Of a stretch of 64,000 nucleotides of DNA, positions 56,508-64,000 are shown piece after piece; the first letter of the stretch is position 1; every line of letters begins with the position of its first letter. The notes under the pieces are model-generated. The model was not told the DNA's origin. It searched no databases and saw nothing but the letters and a program-made list of their open reading frames with translations. Source of the stretch: Asterias amurensis. Its lineage: Eukaryota; Echinodermata; Asteroidea; Forcipulatida; Asteriidae. The DNA lies in the NCBI RefSeq assembly GCF_032118995.1, contig NC_092666.1, positions 10,552,501 through 10,616,500 of the forward strand. The letters run 5' to 3'. Both the position numbers and the translations under genes were made by a program.

Positions 56508-59500
56508 GTAAGTAGATAAATTCACTGTATTTAAAAATTCACCCTTTGTCTATAGTCATACAAGATTCAGCGGTTAGCGGCAGATGCATCCACAGTTAAA
56601 AGTAGGCCTACCTAATTTTGTCGTCGCTTCTTTTGAAATAAAATATAGACCAACACTGGTGTGCATGTTCCGTTTAATCCCATTCAGGTTGGCGTATGTA
56701 ATAACTACCGGATAATAACAAAAACTTTCACATTTCTCGGATTTTTTGAAACACATCAAACAATCTTGACTGATGTATTGCAAATTGCTTTGCAATGCAT
56801 GAAATTCACAATTTATGAAACTCGAGCTGCACTTGAAGGCAGGAGTGGACACTATTGGTAATTACTCAAAATAATTATTAGCATAAAACTTCACTTGTTA
56901 ACCAGTAATGGGGAGAGGTTGGTAGTATAAACATTGTGAGAAACGGCTCCCTCTGAAGTGACGTAGTTTTCGAGAAAGAAGTAATTTTCCACGAATTTGA
57001 TTTCGAGACCTTAAGTTTAGAATTTGAGGTCTTGAAATCAACCATCTAAATGCACACGACTTCGTGTGACAAGGGTGTTTTTTTCTTTCACTATTATCGC
57101 GCAACTTCGACGACCAATTGAGTTCAAATTTTCAAAGGTTTGTTATTTTATGTATGAGATACACCAAGTGAAAAGACTGATCTTTGTCAATTACCAATAG
57201 TGTCCACTGCCTTTAAATCAAGTTTTCTGTAATAATTCAAAACCATTCATTTCGTCACAATATTACAACTATAGGTATGGTTTACCGAGCCACCCAGCCT
57301 ATATCCCGGACCGCCAGTCCGGTCTGACCGACAGGATGACGTTCCTTCAGCGCCTGAAGAGTTGCTTTTTGTACGGCGTCCACATGCTCGCCCGACGCCA
57401 AATGTTGATGAAATACCGTACAATCCAAGAGGCTTATGATCTCAGTCCAGAGAAGAGCATGGTAGACATGATGGCTGAAGCTCAAATCTGGGTGTTCACT
57501 GTGTCCTTTGAACTTGACCTAGCCCGCCCTCTAACGCCGAATGTCATATTCACTGCCTCGCCCTTGTTGGGTATACCGTCGGAACATAAGGTAGGTTGAT
57601 AGGGTGCAAAAACGTACAACTACTGTAATGAACGGAAAAAAACTACGTGAACCGAAGCGTTTTGCAGCTACATTTAGCCTTTTGCGAGTCAGGTTTGAAT
57701 ACTGTCTGGTACATTGACTTAATTGTGTACCGCTCACATTCGAATTCCTCAGATTATAAAGACAATGTCAATTGGTTCAGGGAAGCTTTTGTATGACAAT
57801 CGTTATCCCATCGTTATTCCCTTCATGCTTAGATATCAGAAGATCTGCAAGAGTTTCTAGATGGTGCAAACGAGGAGGGGGTCGTCCTCTTTTCGCTGGG
57901 AGGTCACGTGAACGAGATGGAGTCTGCGCAGGCTCAGATGTTTGCCAACGCATTGGCCAGGCTACCACAGCGAGTGCTTTGGCAGTTTTCTGGTAACATT
58001 TCTCGAATAAGAATCGGAAATAACATCAAAACCGTAAAATGGATGCCACAGCAGGAGGTCATGGGTATGTTTAGTGTTTGCTCTGTAAATCTGTATATTT
58101 TGTGTGTGTCGTGGCCGAGCTTTCTATAAAGTCGGAGTCCAAGTGTGGGTTGAGGTGCCAGTTTTTAAGGCTGACCCCTGACGAAGGATAACAATGATGT
58201 AAGGCACATTGATCTACATTCGTGTAATGTGCACCTCATGATAACCTAGCATCACTTTTATTACATAATCGTCATCTATTCCATTTTATAATCTACAGGC
58301 TGTGAATTGAAGAGTTTGCGTCCAAAAGCTCATTTCCTGCGTGTTTACAGGTTTAACACTTACATCCCTAAACCCCAACCCCCAACCCAAGCCGCTGATA
58401 GCCAATGGGAGACTTTTTGGGACACTAGGTAGCAGCAGACTTACTAGGTAATTATTTTGTTCTCAGTATTGTGCGCATGCTCAGAACTACGTAAACAATG
58501 GACATTCACCTGGTAAGTCTGCTGCCACATATAGCGCATCAAAAGTTTCCCTTTGGGGTCATTCCGTGTTATTCAACACGCTTTTGGACCTGACTCTCAC
58601 GGATTTAAATGAAGTTCGTTGTGCTGATTGGACTCCCTGAGAAATGCCCAAATCCCAAATTTTATGTAATTCGGATCATTATTTTGGGAGATACGGCTTA
58701 ATGAACTTTTGACTAATTAGCATGACCTGCTATATTTGGACAATCATATCTCCAAAAGTAAAACACCTACCGAGATAATATTTACATCATTTTGAAGCTC
58801 TTGACATGGCCCACATTTGATAACATAAAATAAAACAAATTCCACGCACCACCGAAAAAATACGCAAAAATTTGACCTTTGACCTTGATTTGCGAAAATG
58901 CATATTTTTCAAAATGCGTGATTTTTTTTTAATGCAAGTTTACAATGTAAGCAACAATATTCTGAAAACTTGTGATGGGCACTCTTACAGTTTTGTTTAA
59001 ATGATTTTTTTAACATTGGCTATCAAGGCCAAAACCATAAAAACGCATTGTAAATGTACATGTACATGTACATGTACCCTGTAAGGAAGGCACTAAAAAC
59101 TAACCTCTACAGCGGTTCGGAACTTTTCGTGTGCTCTCGGAACATTCCGGCACGGATCGCGATGATCCCCCACGCAACAGATTTGGGGAGTTGTTACATA
59201 AGAGTGGACTAACCACTAGGACCTGGTTGTTAATGATTTCATGTCTAAAAGATGCAAGTACTGCTTCAGACCTCTTTATTCAAGTACATTTGTAGCAGCA
59301 GGTTTGGGGAGTTGTTACTTAAGAGTGGACTATAACCACTGGGACCTGGTTGTTTATATGTTCATGTTTAAAAGATGCAAGCACTGCTTTATTCAAGTAC
59401 ATTTGTAGCAGCAGGTTTGGGGAGTTGTTATATAAGAGTGGACTAACCACTAGGACCTGGTTGTTAATATTTTCATGTCTAAAAGATGCAAGCATATGCA

Positions 59501-62500
59501 AAATGACGTCATAAGGTCATTCTCGCTCGGGTATTCTCCGATGGGCCGAACCGCTGTGGAGTTTAGTTTTTAGTGCCTTCCACAGTGTAATGTGTAGTAA
59601 TGTGTACATGATACGTACATTTTGAGTTTCACATTTTGATGTATCGTACAAACACAAACTGAATGCATTTCATTAGATCCGGCAAGGATGCACTGCTTCA
59701 GCCCAAGTTCAGCAAATTTTCAGCAACACTTTCAGGAGGATTGTTTCCTTGAAAAGTTCAAACACTTCTTTCAGATACAAAGAACAAGATGTTTCTGGAG
59801 ATGTTTCTTCTCACCATCAACATAACCGATACAAAGTCTTTCATCCCTCATGGCATTTGTCTGCTGACGGACTCGAACAAGTAAAAGTCTCTCACAGTTT
59901 GCACCATTTTTAATGAAAGAGCTTTCCAGCCTTAGGATTTGGAATGGAAAGCATTCCCTGCTAATTCACCAGTTTCTTTGCTTTTCTTGGCATGTAGTTT
60001 GATGCTCCAAATTAATCTGCTATTCTTTTGATACTCCAACTCGCTGGTAAGACGGTCAAGAGTTATCATCTCACTTTCATCGTCACCGAACTGTTTTCCT
60101 GTAGCAGTTTCCAGTTTCTGCTTTATTGTTGTCTCTATTCTCTTTTAACTTTGTTTTCCATGTAACTTCCATGAGCTGTCTTATTACTTAGGAGGCCTAT
60201 GATAGGAGATACACCAATAATTGTCATAGCCTCATTGATAATGTTAATGTCGGTATTTGGCTGCACAAAAATATCCTGATGTGCAGATGACATTGATGGT
60301 CCCTGAACTTCTGGATCACTGCTAGAACTTTCAGTTAATGAGAGTATTTTCTCAGGCGACAGCAGATATCTTCTTGCGACAGCCGGTGCATAAATTGTGT
60401 GCTCGAGTGAAATAAAGACTTGGATGCTCCAGTACAAACCTTTATGATACCTGCCTTAAAGCGTGCTTTTTTTCTTGCTGTGTGATTTAAATGGGTCACA
60501 ACACATTTTTCTCTATGGTCATCCTCCAGGGAATAACTTTTAAAGCACTAAATGTGAATACTCTGTACACACTGTCATTGTATAACATGTATACAGTATG
60601 TCCGATACACAGTGTTCCTATATTAAATTAAGGGTTATGAAATGAATTAGCTCATTAAGTCATGTCAATGAAGGACTCCACATTATCACCAGGGTAACAT
60701 GGTTTTTAATGTGCGTATACACACTACCACACAATACTCTGTACACTGTACATTGTGTATGTTGTACAATGGGTTTTTATGGTTTTGGCCTTGATAGCCA
60801 ATGTTCAAAAAATCGTAACAAAAAACTGTAAGAGTGCCCATCACAATTTTTTAGAATATTATTGCTTACATCTTAAACTTGCATTAAAAAAAAAAAACGC
60901 ATTTTGAAAAACACGCATTTTTCGCAAATCAAGGTCAAAGGTCAAATTTTTGCGTATTTTTTCGGTGGTGCGTGGAAATGTTTTGATTTTATGTTATCAA
61001 ACGTGGGTCATGTCAAGAGCTTTAACATGATGTTAATATTATCTCTGTACGTATTTTACTTTTGGAGATATGATTGTCCAAAAATAGCAGGTCATGCTAA
61101 TTAGTCAAAAGTTCGTTAAGCCGTATCTCCCAAAATAATGATCCGAATTACATAACATTTGGGATTTGGGCATTTCCCAGGGAGTCCAATCAGCACACCG
61201 AATTTCATTTAAATCCGTGAAGGTCAGGTCCAAAAGCGTGTTGAATTGACACGGAATGACCCTTTGTACACAGTGTCCATCTCATACAAAACGTATGCAT
61301 TGTTCGTGTTGGCACAGCATTTTGGTTCATAGCGAAATGATGAAGAATAATAATACAGTCGACTCTTTGCTAGAGTTGTTAAAGGATTACGTTGCCTTGG
61401 ATCGGACGAGTTGATCTATAAACAGCGTTTGTAACCGTTTGTTATAAAATGCATATGGATAGAAAGATCTTTTAAAAGTAGAATACAATTATCCACACAA
61501 ACATGCCTCGAAATTGCATGGTTTTCCCTTTACTCTGCGAACTAACACGGTCGGCCATTTATGGGAGTCAACTCCCATAAAGGGCCGACCGTGTTAGTCT
61601 ACGAGGTAAAAGTAAAACCGTTCATTCTCGAGACATGTTTGTGTGGATCATTGTAGTCTACTTTTACAACATCTTTCTACCCCTTAATGCATTTTATAAC
61701 AAACGCTTTTCAAAGACCAACTCGACCGATCCAAAGCAACGTGTTCCTTTAATATTAAAACTCATAATATAGTGGCCGGCTCTATGGTGAGTAGAGCGCG
61801 CCTCTCGTACCACTGTGTTCCTGCATGGTACGAATCCCGACTTGTGCCATTGGAGTTTTTACCCGGGCATTCCAGTTCCCTTCCTCCGGAATTATAATAT
61901 CTGGCTGGATTAGCCTTTAGTCAAGGCGCGCGCGTCACCCCCAAGCAGGACCCCAGAAATCACGCACGAAAAAAAGACCGGCGCTTCGCCGCTCGCACAG
62001 GTCTTTTCGTGCGTGACATCCGTGGGTGCCGCCGCCGCGTACACCTTGATTGAAGAAGGCTATGACTAAAATGTGCACCGTACATCTTGCGCCTCCTACC
62101 ACCATTGCCCTGGTTCGATTCCCGCTTTAGCTATATGTTTATTACGTGAGTTATCGTTGGTTCTCTGCTCAGCCCCCCCCCCCCGGCCTTCGGAAAAATT
62201 AATCATGATCAATCTTTAGCTGTGCATGCCCCGTGGACATGGTCCGATGTGGCTGATGTAAGGCGCCCCATCCCTGCGGCTCGAAAACGTTTTGCAGCTA
62301 ACTAGTCCGAGGTGATGATTCTTAAAAAAAAAAAAAAAAAAAATATTTTCCTCACTCTTTGTTACAGATCACCCTAACACCAAGATGTTTTTAAGCCACG
62401 GTGGTTTGAATGGTGTACACGAAGCGGCATGGTACGGGTTACCAGTTGTTGGTATCCCACTCTTTGGTGATCAATTTGACAACATGGAACGGGCCGAAGC

Positions 62501-63523
62501 CAAAGGGATGGCAATCAAGCTGGACATCCTGACGTTGAATGAAGATGTTTTAGTTGAAGCTATCACTCGAGTTATCAAGGAACCAAGGTAAGAGTATTAA
62601 TTTTGCTCAGTACTTTCCCGAGTCCTGTGAAAAAATATCACAGGCATAATACTCGGGTGGGATTCGAACCCACGACCCTCGTCGCAGTGTCTAGAGCAGT
62701 GTCTAGACTACCGAGGTTGCCCGGTAGCTAGAGGAAGGTAAGAGTGTTATAACTAGTTTACGATCAATGCGCTTATGGGTAGGGAATGTCGTCGTAGCCG
62801 TATATAAATGGCCGCCAAATGAGTGGCCTCAGTAGCCTGAAAATATGACGTCACACTTTGAGGCTCATGAATTACGCCATAATGATACTTCGCTCGTCCC
62901 CAGCGCCTTGCTTTAACCAAAGGTGCTGGGATGGGCAAACGTATCATGCACTGTCATTGGTTTAATAATGCGCAGTCCCCATCATGCATCACACTCACCC
63001 TGCGCCATATTTCTATGCACTGCATACGTGATGTACTAACTGAACAAGAATCTGTGCAAGACACTCTTAGGACCAATACTATAAAAAAAAGATGCTAAGC
63101 TACGTCATAGCAAGTTTATCCAATGAAATCATTGGGATGAAAAAACGATGTCTGTCTTGCAGATAAAGATAAGTGAGTTCGCTTCAGTTTCAATGCACAT
63201 CAGCCATCTTTAACAAACTCTTCCATCTCTTTTCCAGATTTCGCGAGAGGGCGCAACACATTTCCCGAATGCTCCGTGATCAACTCCTCATTCCGTCTGA
63301 GAAAGCTGCGTTTTGGATAAGTCACGTGACCAAATATGGCGGGGAGCATCTTCGTCCGAGATCAGCTAATCTTACATGGATACAGAATAATCTCATTGAT
63401 GTGTACGCGTTCCTTGGCGCCATTTTACTTGTAGTTTCGGGGTTGCTCTTTCTTGTTTGCAGGGTCTGCTTTGTGGTTTTACGCGACATGTGTAAACGAC
63501 GGGAAAAGTTGAAAATAACATAA
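55903..63523 (+). CDS. UDP-glycosyltransferase (UGT, GT1 family), 5 exons, 552 aa
   Basis: Exons 55903-56507, 57275-57590, 57833-58064, 62368-62587 and 63238-63523 join by GT/AG sites in phase to 1659 nt; animal UGTs are about 530 residues. The product transfers a sugar (typically glucuronic acid or glucose) from a UDP-sugar to small lipophilic acceptors in the ER lumen. Seen: hydrophobic signal segment 11-24; GSHH with the expected catalytic His47; a C-terminal UDP-sugar signature at 377-420 (WMPQQ ... HGG ... DQ); a transmembrane segment about 513-531; and a short basic tail ending KLKIT, a K-x-K-x-x ER-retrieval motif. Oddity: the aligned catalytic Asp after FD (164-171, FDMLVGEE) appears to be Glu. 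Substrate cannot be predicted. Confidence 0.93.
56837..57212 (-). mobile_element. MITE family A in UGT intron 1
   Basis: Left flank decayed to TTGA, right TTAA at 57213-57216. Minus orientation, palindrome intact. Confidence 0.85.
57275..57590 (+). CDS. UGT exon 2
   Basis: 316 nt encoding YGLPSHPAYIPDRQSGLTDR to GIPSEHK; the block 'ELDLARPLTPNVIF' matches the UGT 'RPLMPN' segment. Acceptor CTATAG, donor GTAGGT. Confidence 0.9.
57833..58064 (+). CDS. UGT exon 3 (start of UDP-sugar domain)
   Basis: 232 nt encoding EDLQEFLDGANEEGVVLFSL and IKTVKWMPQQEVM. Acceptor GCTTAG, donor GTATGT. Confidence 0.92.
58408..58551. mobile_element. Small palindromic MITE 'gcagcagacttac'
   Basis: 'gggagactttttgggac' and 'gtagcagcagacttactagg' at the left are mirrored by 'cctggtaagtctgctgccac' and 'aaaagtttccc' at the right, around 'ctcagtattgtgcgcatgct'. 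A half copy is near 6310-6400. Confidence 0.65.
59085..59581 (-). mobile_element. Family E element, inverted relative to 10129-10703
   Basis: Same ~36-bp inverted ends (GGAAGGCACTAAAAACTAA, then ACAGCGGTTCGG). Flanks 'accctgtaa' (59076-59084) and 'acagtgtaa' (59582-59590) agree at 7 of 9 positions, an aged 9-bp duplication. About three internal units against four in the other copy. Confidence 0.85.
59640..60437 (-). pseudogene. Broken transposon ORF in the long-TIR element
   Basis: A 100-codon frame starts MYWSIQVFIS at 60437 and stops after NKVKRE at 60135. An adjacent minus frame then continues with KQKLETATGKQFGDDESEM and later VQTVRDFY, DGEKKHLQKHLVL, separated by frameshifts and stops. 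The later part resembles, from memory, uncharacterised proteins common in invertebrate genomes with a 'DDxSR..PGxKD' region. No known catalytic motif is visible. It is non-functional as it stands. Confidence 0.45.
61383..61748. mobile_element. MITE family C
   Basis: TTAA at 61379-61382 and 61749-61752. Both arms are full length, meeting at 'gggagtcaactccca'. Confidence 0.88.
61910..62073. mobile_element. Short palindromic element, relative of 40957-41371
   Basis: 'agcctttagtcaaggcgcgc' at the left and 'acaccttgattgaagaaggct' at the right; 'cacgcacgaaaaaaagacc' faces 'ggtcttttcgtgcgtg'. GC-rich centre. Confidence 0.65.
62324..62343 (+). repeat. Poly-A tract just before UGT exon 4
   Basis: About 20 A, 25 bases from the exon 4 acceptor. 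It lies upstream of the pyrimidine tract, so the acceptor itself looks normal. Confidence 0.85.
62368..62587 (+). CDS. UGT exon 4 (UGT signature)
   Basis: 220 nt encoding HPNTKMFLSHGGLNGVHEAA and LPVVGIPLFGDQFDN, the core of the signature. Acceptor TTACAG, donor GTAAGA. Confidence 0.93.
62590..62740 (-). mobile_element. tRNA-headed SINE (type 2) starting at a splice donor
   Basis: Minus-orientation copy: 'gggttcgaatcccacccgag' and 'cctctagctaccgggcaacc' read from the right. It lies directly downstream of UGT exon 4 (ends 62587). 'aaccaaggtaagagt' at the donor and 'ggaaggtaagagtgtta' at 62734-62750 repeat, a possible target-site duplication. Confidence 0.65.
62741..63237 (+). other. UGT intron 4, remaining part
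   Basis: After the SINE the intron is ordinary sequence with no exon or repeat recognised up to the T/C-rich tract before exon 5. Confidence 0.5.
63238..63523 (+). CDS. UGT exon 5 (membrane anchor and tail)
   Basis: 286 nt from acceptor TTCCAG to TAA at 63521-63523. Encodes AAFWISHVTKYGGEHLRPRS, the membrane helix and the basic tail. Confidence 0.92.
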
Positions 63524-63598
63524 TCAATCAGAATTTTAAATTGGAATTTAAGCGTAAAACGAATTCCTTATTATGATTGTTCATTTTCTTGGGGTTGA

Positions 63599-63618
63599 TT
63601 TTTTTTTTTTTTTTTTTA
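63599..63618 (+). repeat. Poly-T tract after the UGT gene
   Basis: About 20 T. No AATAAA was found between the UGT stop and this tract. Confidence 0.8.
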
Positions 63619-63668
63619 ACAAATCTAAACGTAGGGCTTTCTACAAATTCAGAAGCATTACACGGAAT

Positions 63669-63695
63669 GCGTAATACCAGTAGTGCCCAGTGTCT
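63669..63695 (+). mobile_element. MITE family A 3' end fragment
   Basis: 'accagtagtgcccagtgtct' followed by TTAA at 63696-63699. The rest of the copy is absent. Confidence 0.6.
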
Positions 63696-64000
63696 TTAAT
63701 ACCATTTTTATAAAGGTGTGAGATGCACTGCTGAAGGAGACACTGTAACAGCATACATGATGGTTTGCATCGTGCTGCTGCGCGCCCCTGTCACGCCTGA
63801 ATTTTGTTTTCTTCGTTTGTTTCATGTTTCGTAACGCACACTCCTTTATTATCATGTAGTAAATTATTGATATTTCTTGTTTAAGTTCAGGGGCTGATTT
63901 CAAACGGGCCATGTCACACAAGGCAACTTACAGGCAACCAGTTCCAGGCAATTTCTGTGAACTAAATCCATTCACATTTGATTGCTTCAAATGATTCTCT
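63696..64000 (+). repeat. Repeat family G, cut by window edge
   Basis: 'aaggtgtgagatgcactgct', 'ccctgtcacgcctgaatttt', 'gggccatgtcacacaaggca' match 49390-50165 in order. Confidence 0.65.

Larger units (their letters stand above)
58556..61262. mobile_element. 2.7-kb DNA transposon with ~500-bp inverted repeats
   Basis: Left terminal repeat about 58556-59065, right about 60755-61262, inverted and closely similar, starting GGGTCATTCCGTG. Flanked by TTTG at 58552-58555 and 61263-61266, a likely 4-bp target duplication. The ~1.1-kb centre has a broken minus-strand frame. A family E element is inserted near the inner end of the left repeat. Very long inverted repeats with a 4-bp duplication do not by themselves identify a superfamily. 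Confidence 0.8.
58065..62367 (+). other. UGT intron 3 (4.3 kb), transposon cluster
   Basis: Holds a SINE-head remnant near 58107-58125 ('gtcgtggccgagc'), a palindrome (58408-58551), the 2.7-kb long-TIR element (58556-61262) with a nested family E copy, a family C MITE, a tRNA-like remnant near 61773-61850 and the 61910-62073 palindrome. No exon was found inside. Confidence 0.85.

Noticed and set aside
61773..61850. tRNA-like 'gtggccggctctatgg' sequence
   Set aside because: It has box A and box B hints, but the stems do not close and only one copy is seen. Treated as a possible SINE remnant.
62640..62735. tRNA gene on the minus strand
   Set aside because: Box-B-like sequence belongs to the type 2 SINE, also seen at 30495 and 50285; no full cloverleaf.

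Overview
This is a eukaryotic (metazoan) genomic window with spliced genes, long introns and about forty percent or more of the sequence visibly repeat-derived. The protein content (a UBASH3/Sts-type phosphatase, a UDP-glycosyltransferase) and the style of the interspersed repeats (TTAA-flanked palindromic MITEs, tRNA-headed SINEs with CR1/L2-like tails) fit an invertebrate deuterostome. I favour an echinoderm, probably a sea star, from memory of similar repeats; the sequence alone does not prove this. No bacterial operon, CRISPR array, viral genome or functional tRNA/rRNA gene was seen.

Layout. 1-20279: no confident gene; MITEs, a mariner fold-back element, a long ATT microsatellite and one doubtful reading frame. 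20280-41950 (minus): one complete 13-exon gene for a UBASH3 (Sts/TULA) family protein. I joined all exons by canonical splice sites in consistent phase into 657 codons plus stop, with UBA, 2H phosphoesterase, SH3 and histidine-phosphatase domains in family order. 41951-45005: intergenic region between head-to-head genes. 45006-48868 (plus): a 3-exon gene for a 369-residue protein I do not recognise, with an N-terminal CxxC pair motif and a C-terminal coiled coil; its 3' flank becomes a MITE 18 bases after the stop. 48869-55902: intergenic repeats, including a GC-rich fold-back element. 55903-63523 (plus): a complete 5-exon UDP-glycosyltransferase of 552 residues, whose third intron holds nested transposons. 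63524-64000: repeat sequence.

The three genes have no evident functional link: one is a signalling regulator, one a probable scaffold/coiled-coil protein, one an ER-membrane conjugating enzyme. The main structure left after the genes is the transposon layer. At least three unrelated MITE families sit between TTAA sites (about 25 copies of one family), two oppositely oriented copies of an element carry 9-bp target duplications and different numbers of internal units, a 2.7-kb element has ~500-bp inverted repeats and a broken ORF, and there are several nested insertions. Coordinates of repeats are by eye and good to a few bases where ends are stated, to tens of bases elsewhere. I see no convincing new biological system; the best candidates for new description are the element families.
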